DNA from: Myxosarcina sp. GA_180221_E-2-1-MAG-40_15
GTDB lineage: Bacteria; Cyanobacteriota; Cyanobacteriia; Cyanobacteriales; Xenococcaceae
Reading direction: 5' to 3'
DNA: 52,555 bases
NCBI GenBank assembly: GCA_020692205.1
Contig: JAIMKV010000027.1
Span: 1 to 52,555, forward strand
In this document: positions 45,317 through 52,555 of the stretch, in pieces
Numbering within the stretch: position 1 is the stretch's first letter
Layout: each line of letters starts with the position of its first letter
Translations under genes and position numbers: made by a program
The notes under the pieces: model-generated
Databases searched by the model: none
The model's input: the letters and a program-made list of their open reading frames with translations, nothing else
Told to the model about the DNA's origin: nothing

Positions 45317-45640
45317 AGACTACGCTCCTCCTATCAATTAAATAATTTGTCTAGTATGACCAGATAACACTGGCTAACTCCAACACTACTATTAAAATAG
45401 TAATGCCAAAGTTGACGGTTATTTTGTAATCTGTATTTATGCCTCAAGTCTCGCCGTTACTCAGAAGATTCTGGTAGTAGCCGACAATAAGTTGGGCTTA
45501 TTCAAGGATGACTTGAAATTACTATTATTTAAAGAAGTGTAACTATTGTTAGAACCCATTGCAAGATTTATCGGCTATTCTCGATAAAAGTTAAGTTATA
45601 TAACAAAAATAGTGGTCAATTAATCGGCGCTTAGTTTCTT
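45317..45640 (-). promoter_or_regulatory. Upstream region of psbB
   Basis: 324 bp without genes. On the minus strand TTGCAA (45559-45564) and TACACT (45536-45541) stand 17 bp apart, a plausible -35/-10 pair placing the start about 215 nt before psbB. The long leader is AT-rich; no strong hairpin was found in it. Confidence 0.35.
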
Positions 45641-45955
45641 TTATGCTTGGGTAGCAGAATTGAAGATTGATTCAGCATGATTTAGTACTTCGATCGCCTG
45701 TTCAGCACTGATTAATCGTTTTAGTACAACCTGTCCAATACTGGGTGTAGCTTGAAAATCTTGTCTAGGCTCTACTTCCACCATTAATACGGCATCTTCA
45801 ACCGCATAAAGCCAAAGAATTTCTTGCTGCTGCAAAACACCACAGTCAAGACGTTTGATTTCAGGCTTGCGTCCCCAACTAAGCTGATCCCATAATCCGC
45901 CAAACTCCCAAACCCTGCCATAGGTCCAGCCATCACTCAGAAAAAAATATTTCAC
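45641..45955 (-). CDS. Conserved-type hypothetical protein (104 aa)
   Basis: A 104-aa soluble protein rich in Trp and aromatic residues at its N-terminus (MKYFFLSDGWTYGRVWEFGGLWDQLSWG). A Cys, strands (EILWLYAVEDAVLMVEVEP) and a helical end (SAEQAIEVLNHAESIF) follow. Proteins of this kind next to psbB are annotated as hypothetical in cyanobacteria; no motif gives a function. It lies upstream of psbB on the same strand (324-bp gap). Confidence 0.7.
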   Translation of the reverse strand: MKYFFLSDGWTYGRVWEFGGLWDQLSWGRKPEIKRLDCGVLQQQEILWLYAVEDAVLMVEVEPRQDFQATPSIGQVVLKRLISAEQAIEVLNHAESIFNSATQA

Positions 45956-46287
45956 TGCGCCAAAAGTTATCTACGTCTAGATTGGAAACTAACTAAAGTT
46001 TTGCAGGCGATCGACGATTAATTGCCAACTCTTATTTATTTTTTAGAATAAGTCACAAATCATCATGCTTTAAAAGCCAGAATCGATATTTTTGAATTGG
46101 TTTAGCTTTTGGTACTGAAAGATTATGATAACTGCTCAGGCGATCGCCAATATATAATGATAAAATTCATCAAACTTGCGATACCCCAATGAGGAAACTA
46201 CTTTAGTTTTTAATTTTAGTAAGTCAAAAAAGCTAAAAGCTAATAGCTAATAGCTTATCCCAAACTAGCAAACTAAACGTTGACCAG
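45956..46287. other. Spacer with AGCTA repeats (332 bp)
   Basis: No gene seen. AAGCTAAAAGCTAATAGCTAATAGCTT at about 46229-46255 is a tandem AGCTAAT repeat that can form a weak hairpin. On the minus strand it runs into TTTTTT, a possible terminator for the small gene at 46288-46467. Confidence 0.35.
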
Positions 46288-46467
46288 CTATACTTTCTCT
46301 TCAGGAAAAGTTTCGTTAAATTCTTCAATCAACTCGTCTAATTCTTCTAAGGCTTGATCTACGTCGATCCTCAAAGTTCCTAAGTTTGGTCTTTCCAGAA
46401 GTTCTACCAAAGAATCTCTCTTAGAATTCATTTGTACGATTTTGGCTTTAATATCTACCTTGTCCAT
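46288..46467 (-). CDS. Small acidic helical protein (59 aa)
   Basis: A 59-aa protein: MDKVDIKAKIVQMNSKRDSL, then ELLERPNLGTLRIDVDQALEELDELIEEF, and an acidic end FPEEKV. It is almost wholly helical and probably forms a small coiled coil or helical bundle. Short proteins with the same PNLGxLRxDVxQALEELDxLI pattern occur in cyanobacteria, to my recollection without a known function. It is divergent from the DUF2854 gene. Confidence 0.65.
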   Translation of the reverse strand: MDKVDIKAKIVQMNSKRDSLVELLERPNLGTLRIDVDQALEELDELIEEFNETFPEEKV

Positions 46468-46540
46468 AATTTTTTATTTAAACCTAGTATCCAATAGCTC
46501 TAGAATAAACAATATTAACAAATTTAAACAATCTTTTATT

Positions 46541-47080
46541 ATGTTGCGTAAAATACCGTTGGCGGCTGTAGGCTTAATTGTGGGAGGAATTTTGACTGCT
46601 GTTGGATTTTATGCCTATGCCGCAGGGCTGAATACTCTTAATTTAGCAGGTTTTTTCTATGGAATACCTCTATTGTTAGGTGGTCTAGCCCTTAAAGCAT
46701 CTGAGCTTAAGCCAGTACCTTATACAGCAGAGACTACTCCAGAAGTAAAAGCATTGCGATCGCAAGCCACTCCAACTCAAGCACAATTGCGTAAAGATGT
46801 CACTCGCTTCCGTTACGGACAAGAAGCACATCTTGACGACTGTTTGGCTAAATTTGGTTTAAGCCCCACAGACGAAGAAAGACCAATCTTAGTTGGCATT
46901 CAAGAACAATCTAGAGACGGTGCATATACTCTGCTGATGGAATACTATTCGCCTTTTTTCTCTTGGGAAGATTGGCAAGAAAGACATGAGCAAATTGAAA
47001 AGTTTTTTGGTCCTGATATTAAAGCCGAAATTACTCAACCAGAAGAACTGCGCATTGATGTGGCTTTGATTAAATCTTGA
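46541..47080 (+). CDS. DUF2854 membrane protein
   Basis: A 179-aa protein with two N-terminal membrane helices (about 5-30 and 38-58). A soluble domain of about 110 residues follows, containing LRKDVTRFRYGQEAHLDDCLAKFGL and EEYYSPFFSW-type segments. This is the DUF2854 pattern, shared by cyanobacteria and plant plastids; the function is not established, but membrane location is expected. The frame is open from 46442, but the ATG at 46541 directly before the first helix (MLRKIPLAAVGLIVGG) is the natural start. Confidence 0.85.
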   Translation: MLRKIPLAAVGLIVGGILTAVGFYAYAAGLNTLNLAGFFYGIPLLLGGLALKASELKPVPYTAETTPEVKALRSQATPTQAQLRKDVTRFRYGQEAHLDDCLAKFGLSPTDEERPILVGIQEQSRDGAYTLLMEYYSPFFSWEDWQERHEQIEKFFGPDIKAEITQPEELRIDVALIKS

Positions 47081-47148
47081 ATTTAAATCATAGATTTCTT
47101 GATTTGATTTTTTTAGCAGCGTTGCAATTAAAGACTCCGTAATCTTTT

Positions 47149-47763
47149 TTACGTAGCATAGCCTTGATCGATTGGTAGATTATTTTGATGTGCTGCTTCC
47201 ACTGCTAGACGATCGCATTGCTCGTTTTCAGGTATTCCAGCATGACCTTTGACCCATTTGAACTCAACATTATGTACTTGACAAAGATCGAGTAATTCTT
47301 GCCATAAATCGGGATTTTTCGCCATTTCTTTGGGATTTCTGCGCCAGCCATTAGCCTGCCATTTTTTTGCCCAACCTTTAACTACGGCATCGACAATGTA
47401 TTTAGAGTCACTATGCAGCTTGACTTGAGAATTAAGTTCAAGAGACTTTAAGGCGGCGATCGCGGCCATCATTTCCATTCGATTGTTTGTAGTATGTTTA
47501 TAACCACCAGAAATTTCTTCACGGCGATCTCCATCAATAATTACTGCGCCATATCCTCCAGCACCAGGATTTCCCGTACAAGCACCATCGGTGTAGATAA
47601 TGATAGTATCTTCAGCAGTAAAGGACTTTGGTTCAGGAATAGTTAGCTTTGGCTTAGAAGCTACTGCTTTAGGCTGGAGGGTTTGCACATAGCTCAATAC
47701 TTTAGGCAACAAGAATTCAGGTAGAGATTCAACCTCCATCATGATTCTATGTTTATAATCCAT
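47149..47763 (-). CDS. rnhA: Ribonuclease HI with N-terminal extension
   Basis: A 204-aa enzyme that degrades the RNA of RNA:DNA hybrids. The RNase H domain begins at about residue 53 and has the four catalytic acidic residues: D59 ([12 protein letters not shown]), E97 (RMEMMAAI), D119 (HSDSKYIV) and D184 (EQCDRLA), plus the H174 loop. An extra 50-residue N-terminus ([30 protein letters not shown], residues 1-30, then a Pro/Lys linker) looks like the DUF2281-type helical segment. The ATG at 47763 has GAGG six bases upstream; an in-frame TTG lies four codons earlier. Confidence 0.93.
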   Translation of the reverse strand: MDYKHRIMMEVESLPEFLLPKVLSYVQTLQPKAVASKPKLTIPEPKSFTAEDTIIIYTDGACTGNPGAGGYGAVIIDGDRREEISGGYKHTTNNRMEMMAAIAALKSLELNSQVKLHSDSKYIVDAVVKGWAKKWQANGWRRNPKEMAKNPDLWQELLDLCQVHNVEFKWVKGHAGIPENEQCDRLAVEAAHQNNLPIDQGYAT

Positions 47764-47950
47764 TGCGAACCTCAACCTAGTAATTTACGCCTATTATCAT
47801 AATTCATTTGAACTTTAGTTTTATGAAATAAGCGATCGCTTGTTTCAACGCATTCATACCTGATGTTAAAACAATTAAAACAACTGAGAAACTGGTTTCG
47901 CTAAATAATAGAATTGAATTAATAAGAATTTATTTTACTAATAATTCAAT

Positions 47951-48799
47951 ATGCCGACAATAAATGTTCGTGGGGTAAATCACCATTACGAATGGATTCG
48001 TCACTCAGAGAATTCTGCCAAGCCTGTGATGGTGTTTGTTCATGGTTGGGGAGGATCGGGAAGATACTGGCAGGGTACTGCGATCGCTCTTGCCAATGAT
48101 TTTGACTGTCTGCTTTACGATTTGCGTGGTTTTGGTCGTTCTAGCTTGCCCAAAAATGCGCCAAATTTGGGATACGCCATGGAAGATTACGCAGACGATT
48201 TGGCTGCTTTATTAGATGCCCTAAATCTTAATCGGGTTTATCTTAACGCTCATTCAATGGGAGCTTCAATTGCCACCTTTTTTCTTAACCGTTACACAGA
48301 GAGAGTACAACAGGCGATTCTCACCTGTAACGGCATCTTTGAATACGATGCCAGAGCTTTTGCCGCCTTCCATAAGTTCGGCGGCTATGTAGTCAAGTTT
48401 CGCTATAATTGGTTTTTAAAATTTCCGTTTGCCGACAGAATGTTTATGGCGCGATTTTTACACCGCCCAATTCATAAAAGCGATCGCCTAGCTTTTTTAG
48501 AAGATTTTTTGCTGGCTGACTACGAAGCTGCGGTAGGAACAATCTATACTTCTGTCAGTAAACAAGCAGTAGAAACTATGCCCAAAGAGTTCGCTAAGTT
48601 AACTGTGCCTACCCTGATGGTATCAGGAGAAAAAGATATTATTATCCCAGCCAAAATGGGCAAGCAAGCCGCAGCACTAAATGATCAGATTCAATATGTA
48701 GAGCTGCCCAAAACTTCTCACTTCCCGATGCTAGAAGATAAGACAGCCTATTTGAACGCAGTTAAAGAATTTCTTCAAGTTAATAGCGCAGTTGCCTAA
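47951..48799 (+). CDS. Alpha/beta hydrolase
   Basis: A 282-aa alpha/beta-fold hydrolase. The oxyanion motif is FVHGWGGSGRYW (residues ~29-40). The nucleophile elbow is NAHSMGAS (S102), followed by the acid in SGEKDIIIP (D229) and the base in KTSHFPMLE (H257), a complete triad. It resembles esterase/haloperoxidase-type family members, but the substrate cannot be inferred. No signal peptide. Short tandem direct repeats (AAATCAAGTC) follow the stop. Confidence 0.88.
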   Translation: MPTINVRGVNHHYEWIRHSENSAKPVMVFVHGWGGSGRYWQGTAIALANDFDCLLYDLRGFGRSSLPKNAPNLGYAMEDYADDLAALLDALNLNRVYLNAHSMGASIATFFLNRYTERVQQAILTCNGIFEYDARAFAAFHKFGGYVVKFRYNWFLKFPFADRMFMARFLHRPIHKSDRLAFLEDFLLADYEAAVGTIYTSVSKQAVETMPKEFAKLTVPTLMVSGEKDIIIPAKMGKQAAALNDQIQYVELPKTSHFPMLEDKTAYLNAVKEFLQVNSAVA

Positions 48800-49017
48800 T
48801 CTATCAAATCAAGTCAAATCAAGTCAAACCAGCAACTCTTTAATCTGCGTTCATCTGTGGACAAAAATAATTCCCAGATTTAACTCATTGAGATGATGAA
48901 TACTGTTGTAAATAATTCTTGGCTATAGTTTTCAGGCGATCTCCCTCGAAAACATAATTGTTAATCATCCAAAATGGGATAAAAAATGCTCTAGTCTAAA
49001 CAACTCATGAAAAATAT

Positions 49018-49452
49018 ATGGCAGAAAATAATCTCGTTAGTACGTCAGATTCATTACCAGATCAAGAGTTAATTCAACAGCTAGAATCAGCGATCGCCGA
49101 TTTACTTTGGCTTAGTGAAGCAGAATATCCCTTTCAAATTTTTTATTGGCAAGATGCAGCCAATTTTAATCAAAATTCTTTATTGCAAGATCATAATTAC
49201 TCCCCTGAGCTAAAAATAGCGATTCAAGAATTTCAGTCTTTTTTTGCTTCTGTTACTGAAGAACAACAATGGCATAACGCAAAGGAAAAAGCTGAAATAA
49301 AACGCTATCGGACATTAGTAAAGTTAATGACCGAAAATTTAACAGATATCCGCGTTTATTTATTAGGAGAAGTAGAAATTGATGTTTATATTTTGGGAGA
49401 AACTCCAAATAAAGCGATCGCTGGTTTAACTACTAAAATAGTGGCAACCTAA
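49018..49452 (+). CDS. nuiA: NuiA-family nuclease inhibitor
   Basis: A 144-aa protein like NuiA of Anabaena, a tight inhibitor of the non-specific nuclease NucA. Shared landmarks are the helix ending in LLWLSEAEYPFQIFYW, where E34 corresponds to NuiA E24 that bridges to the nuclease metal, then FFASVTEEQQW (W85), and the C-terminal half LLGEVEIDVYILGETPNKAIAGLTTKIVAT ending in Thr (T144) as in NuiA. NuiA belongs to the PR-1-like fold. No NucA-type nuclease gene lies in this window. Confidence 0.85.
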   Translation: MAENNLVSTSDSLPDQELIQQLESAIADLLWLSEAEYPFQIFYWQDAANFNQNSLLQDHNYSPELKIAIQEFQSFFASVTEEQQWHNAKEKAEIKRYRTLVKLMTENLTDIRVYLLGEVEIDVYILGETPNKAIAGLTTKIVAT

Positions 49453-49537
49453 ATCACACTCTTTCATTAGCCACTTCTATTAGTCTGTTATAGTGACTGA
49501 ATTTCAAAAGCGATCGCGCTGCAAAAAATTACTGCAT

Positions 49538-51370
49538 CTAAAAAGACTTAACTGTGGCAAACCATTCTTCGATTCCTGCGGCTAAAGTCTTGGCTAGCTT
49601 TTGTTGTTCTTGTTCATTAGTAATCCACTCAAACTCCTCAGGATTAATCATGAAACCCAACTCTAACAAAATAGACGGTGCCGTATGAGGACGAGTTAAA
49701 GCTAAATTATTCCAAAAAGTACCCGCGTCAGGACGATTGAGTTCTTGCACTAAATAGTTGTGTAAAAACATTGCGGGTGAATGAGCCTGAGTATTGTACC
49801 AAAAAGTACTTATCCCCTTTGTGTTTTCAGCATCTCCACTATCTGGTAAAGCATTATAGTGAATTGAAATAGCTAAATCAGGTTCGATCTTGTCGATCAT
49901 GGTCACTCTTTCTTGAAGAGATACATCTACATCTTCTTCTCTAGTTAAATAAACCTTTGCCCCTAATTCGGTTAATTCTGCTTTTACCAGTTTCGAGATC
50001 AGTAAATTAAGATCTTTTTCAGGATAACCCGTAGGCCCTATCGAGCCTAATTCTTTACCCCCGTGTCCAGGATCTAACAGGATTTCAATATTACTTAAAG
50101 GTCGATCCTCACTGACATAATCAGATTCAATTAAATCGTTTTCTGAAACAGTGTTGGCAAGTGAGCCACTATCAGGATGATGACGCAGAGAAAAAATTAA
50201 ATTATTATTTTCATACCGCAAATTGTAACCCCACTGCTGTTGTTGATGAAGTTCAAAAGTATAGTCAATTTGGGTTGGTGACACTTGTTGCCAATCAAGA
50301 CGTTTAATCATGGGATCGGCATCAAGACGAATGATATCAGTTTGAGCTGTGGTGTTATGCAGAGTCAGAGTAATGCTATCCTCTTTTTGCTTTACCTCAA
50401 CAGGCACACGCATCTGTAGGGGAAAGATCACCTCTGTAGTCGATTCTCGTTGTCTAGAAACAATTCCTCGAATTATGGACTGAGGTGGAATATTGCCGAG
50501 TAAAGATTTGGTTTCTTCTGCTTTGATCCATGCACCATAATCAAGCCTAAACCATTCGCCTTCTTTTCCTGTAATTCTAGCTTTTATACCTTTGGGTAGA
50601 GGAGTCAAACGAGAATGATCAGAACTTGCCCCTGTCCTCGCTACCCCAGGATCAGCAATAACTTCCACCACTTGAATATCTTTAGGGGAGAGAATTTGAA
50701 TCTCTCCTGTACCTAATTTAGTAATGGTCTGATTATTCTGTTCTAGTTCAAAAATAGGCTTCCCATAGTTGCGAGGCAGCTCAAGTGTAGTGCATCCTGC
50801 GTACTGACCCTTGCTGATCTTGCGATCGCTTACAGCTTCCGATGTTAGCACCGCAGAATTGGGAGGTAATTCAACAGATTCTATTAAAGGCAAAAGTAAA
50901 ATCTCATTTTTACCTATCCGCGCTGAAACTTTGGCATTTGGGGGAGCGATCGCGCCAAAACAGATTGGTTCGTTGGGTAAACGAGCAATATCTGCTGCTG
51001 GAGTTAACGAGTCTGGCGCAAAAGCCAATTTATTAGGGACTTCTAGCTGATCAACGATACGAGTAACCTTAACTTCTTGTAATTCATCTTGGTGACGGAA
51101 CATAAAAATATTTTCTCCTACTTTTAAAGGAAGGCTAGGAGCAAAATGCCCTGAAGTGCTGCGATTTTTGATCGGTTTGCCGTTGATTGAAACTGGTTCT
51201 TGGGGCGATGCTGTACCGATAAAAAAAATTTTCTCGGCGACAGTTTGATGTTTTGGAGGTGGATAAACAATTGATAAAGGCGACTTTGCTTGGGCAGATA
51301 AGGAAGTTGCCATTATCCCACCTACTAACAGAATATTCGTTAAAGCTGCTAGACCGAGAAATTGTTTCAT
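49538..51370 (-). CDS. N-acetylmuramoyl-L-alanine amidase (Amidase_3) with N-terminal beta domains
   Basis: A 610-aa secreted cell-wall amidase. It has an N-terminal signal peptide (about residues 1-28, ending SLSAQA). A large beta-rich region follows, including an SH3-like stretch (about 235-290), and then the catalytic Amidase_3 domain (about 428-605). Zinc ligands and catalytic glutamate are in place: H436 (DPGHGG), E451 (YPEKDLNL), H504 (SIHYNAL) and E570 (LLELGFMINPEE). It cleaves the amide bond between muramic acid and the stem peptide, during cell separation or septal junction formation. Confidence 0.9.
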   Translation of the reverse strand: MKQFLGLAALTNILLVGGIMATSLSAQAKSPLSIVYPPPKHQTVAEKIFFIGTASPQEPVSINGKPIKNRSTSGHFAPSLPLKVGENIFMFRHQDELQEVKVTRIVDQLEVPNKLAFAPDSLTPAADIARLPNEPICFGAIAPPNAKVSARIGKNEILLLPLIESVELPPNSAVLTSEAVSDRKISKGQYAGCTTLELPRNYGKPIFELEQNNQTITKLGTGEIQILSPKDIQVVEVIADPGVARTGASSDHSRLTPLPKGIKARITGKEGEWFRLDYGAWIKAEETKSLLGNIPPQSIIRGIVSRQRESTTEVIFPLQMRVPVEVKQKEDSITLTLHNTTAQTDIIRLDADPMIKRLDWQQVSPTQIDYTFELHQQQQWGYNLRYENNNLIFSLRHHPDSGSLANTVSENDLIESDYVSEDRPLSNIEILLDPGHGGKELGSIGPTGYPEKDLNLLISKLVKAELTELGAKVYLTREEDVDVSLQERVTMIDKIEPDLAISIHYNALPDSGDAENTKGISTFWYNTQAHSPAMFLHNYLVQELNRPDAGTFWNNLALTRPHTAPSILLELGFMINPEEFEWITNEQEQQKLAKTLAAGIEEWFATVKSF

Positions 51371-51390
51371 TTGTTTACTGGAAAATCAGA

Positions 51391-51525
51391 TTATTGCCAT
51401 CCTGAGCGATCCATGATTTTAACCGCAGCAGCATTATTTTTCCCATAGGCAGAGACTTTAGTAGTGTTGGTTTCAAATTCGCCAAAATCTTTTACCAGAG
51501 TATTTAAAGCTGGGTAAAAGACCAT
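51391..51525 (-). pseudogene. C-terminal remnant of a FutA-type ferric-iron-binding protein
   Basis: A 44-codon frame in the 198-bp gap between the amidase and glyQ reads PALNTLVKDFGEFETNTTK, then SAYGKNNAAAVKIMDRSGWQ and stop. It matches the end of periplasmic Fe3+-binding proteins of the FutA/IdiA type (GKNN-EAVK-MDRAGW). There is no signal peptide or iron-binding core. The ATG at 51525 is internal to the old sequence and an upstream TAA closes the frame. It is probably a leftover of a deleted iron-uptake gene. Confidence 0.6.
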
Positions 51526-51568
51526 AACAAAGAGAACTGATTTAAATTACCAGAATTACAATCTCTTT

Positions 51569-52447
51569 TTAACTGACTTTTTGCAAAGGAAAGCCTAAAC
51601 TTTCTCTCTGTTCCAAATAAAGTTGTGCTACCTGTCGAGCCATGCTACGAATCTTTCCTATATAGCGAGTTCTTTCTGTAACGGCAATCACTCCTCTAGC
51701 ATCTAACAGATTGAAACTATGAGAACATTTTAGAACATAGTCTAAACTGGGAACTACTAAACCACGCTCAATTAATTGTTGAGCTTCTTGCTCATAGAGA
51801 TTAAATAAACTAAACAATAAATCTGGGTCGGCTGCTTCAAAATTGTAAGTACATTGCTCAATCTCAGCCTGTAAAAAAATATCTCCGTAGTTGAGGCGAT
51901 CGTTCCATCTAATTTTGGTGATTGCATCTACATTTTGTAAATACATGGCCAATCGTTCCAAACCATAAGTAATTTCAATCGACACTGGACGACAATCAAT
52001 ACCGCCACATTGTTGAAAATAAGTAAACTGAGTTACCTCCATCCCATCTAGCCAAACTTCCCAGCCAGCACCCCAGGCGCCTACCGCAGCATCTTCCCAG
52101 TTGTCTTCCACAAAACGAACATCATGGTCTTCTGGATTGATGCCCAAAGCCTTTAAAGATTCTAAATATATTTCTTGAATATTTTTAGGAGAAGGCTTAA
52201 TTAAGACTTGATACTGATAGTAGTGTTGAAACCGATTAGGATTTTCACCATATCTACCGTCAGCAGGTCTCCTGCAAGGTTCAACATAAGCTACAGACCA
52301 TGGTTCGGGACCTAAAGCTCTAAGAAAAGTATTCGGATTCTTGGTTCCTGCACCTTTTTCAGTGTCGTATGATTGAAGTATGATGCAATCGCGATCGCTC
52401 CAAAATTGATTTAGCGTAGTGATGATTTCTTGAAAAGATAGAAGCAT
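51569..52447 (-). CDS. glyQ: Glycyl-tRNA synthetase alpha subunit
   Basis: The alpha chain of the alpha2-beta2 glycyl-tRNA synthetase that charges tRNA-Gly. The 292-aa product has the family sequence [54 protein letters not shown] and [10 protein letters not shown]. The open frame reaches 52513, but the ATG at 52447 (MLLSFQEII) gives the normal N-terminus. The beta subunit gene (glyS) is not in the window; in cyanobacteria the two are often apart. Confidence 0.95.
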   Translation of the reverse strand: MLLSFQEIITTLNQFWSDRDCIILQSYDTEKGAGTKNPNTFLRALGPEPWSVAYVEPCRRPADGRYGENPNRFQHYYQYQVLIKPSPKNIQEIYLESLKALGINPEDHDVRFVEDNWEDAAVGAWGAGWEVWLDGMEVTQFTYFQQCGGIDCRPVSIEITYGLERLAMYLQNVDAITKIRWNDRLNYGDIFLQAEIEQCTYNFEAADPDLLFSLFNLYEQEAQQLIERGLVVPSLDYVLKCSHSFNLLDARGVIAVTERTRYIGKIRSMARQVAQLYLEQRESLGFPLQKVS

Positions 52448-52555
52448 AAAACATGGTTGTTGAATTATTTGTCTACACACCATAGCATGCCTGGCTTTGA
52501 GAAATATCTTCAAAATATTTAACCAAGGGGGTTGACAAACCTGGAAAGATTGCTT

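Noticed and set aside
48800-48835. Tandem AAATCAAGTC direct repeats after the alpha/beta hydrolase
   Set aside because: Only two to three imperfect short copies; no array or element is supported.
1-52555. CRISPR arrays, tRNA, rRNA or prophage
   Set aside because: No regularly spaced direct repeats, no tRNA T-loop patterns with cloverleaf potential and no phage structural genes were seen on reading both strands.
1-52555. Frequent GCGATCGC octamers as specific regulatory sites
   Set aside because: HIP1 octamers are a genome-wide feature of many cyanobacteria and occur within genes and spacers alike.

Overview
The window is chromosomal DNA from a cyanobacterium. It carries photosystem II genes (psbB for CP47, psbT), orange carotenoid protein with its recovery protein, a helical carotenoid protein with its CTD-homologue partner, a one-helix high-light-inducible protein, heme oxygenase, and the circadian response regulator RpaA. 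The DNA is AT-rich and dense in the HIP1 octamer GCGATCGC. The mix of HCP, CTDH, OCP and FRP with many glycosyltransferases and dispersed short repeats would fit a large-genome cyanobacterium (Pleurocapsales or a relative), but that placement is an inference. No tRNA, rRNA, CRISPR array, prophage or intact transposase was found.

Layout. 1-2 kb: tail of a ChrR-like cupin gene, then ilvD. 2.4-10.4 kb: a photoprotection and oxidative-stress island, mostly on the minus strand. It holds HCP and CTDH, an AI-2E-type permease and a small membrane protein on the plus strand, a cobalamin-riboswitch-controlled CbiX-type chelatase, HliP, two small proteins, FeSOD, FRP and OCP. The FRP-OCP pair lies between two diverged copies of a hairpin-bearing sequence that looks like the end of an IS200/IS605-type element; one copy sits next to a decayed tnpB zinc ribbon. 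10.9-14.7 kb: a GH116 glycosidase, a pentapeptide-repeat lipoprotein, a hicBA toxin-antitoxin pair and a second, decayed hicB. 14.8-20.6 kb: a DUF697 GTPase, a rhomboid protease, a cation/proton antiporter with an upstream EamA transporter gene, and a Nudix hydrolase. The EamA gene is interrupted by a 183-bp MITE-like element with perfect 14-bp terminal inverted repeats and a 6-bp target duplication; conceptual excision restores the frame exactly.

20.8-33.7 kb: heme oxygenase, rpaA, a FGGY sugar kinase, a broken GIY-YIG-type gene, two overlapping glycosyltransferases, an MFS transporter, recO, deoC, ispD, a GT9-type glycosyltransferase and an HD-domain protein. 33.8-42.3 kb: conserved cyanobacterial hypotheticals, a ribbon-helix-helix regulator, a HesB/IscA-type Fe-S protein, sdhB, a TIGR03032 protein, a ComEA-like HhH protein, a TM2 protein, metK, a HAD phosphatase and rpsA. 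42.8-52.5 kb: nrdR, psbT, psbB, small conserved proteins, a DUF2854 protein, rnhA, an alpha/beta hydrolase, a NuiA-type nuclease inhibitor, a cell-wall amidase, a FutA C-terminal remnant and glyQ.

Functionally most of the window is housekeeping: amino-acid, isoprenoid, AdoMet and tetrapyrrole metabolism, translation and photosystem II. The two notable themes are the clustering of carotenoid-based photoprotection with SOD and HliP, and repeated small-scale gene decay (eamA/MITE, tnpB, hicB, futA, GIY-YIG). No clearly new multi-gene system stands out. The MITE insertion is the strongest new structural observation.
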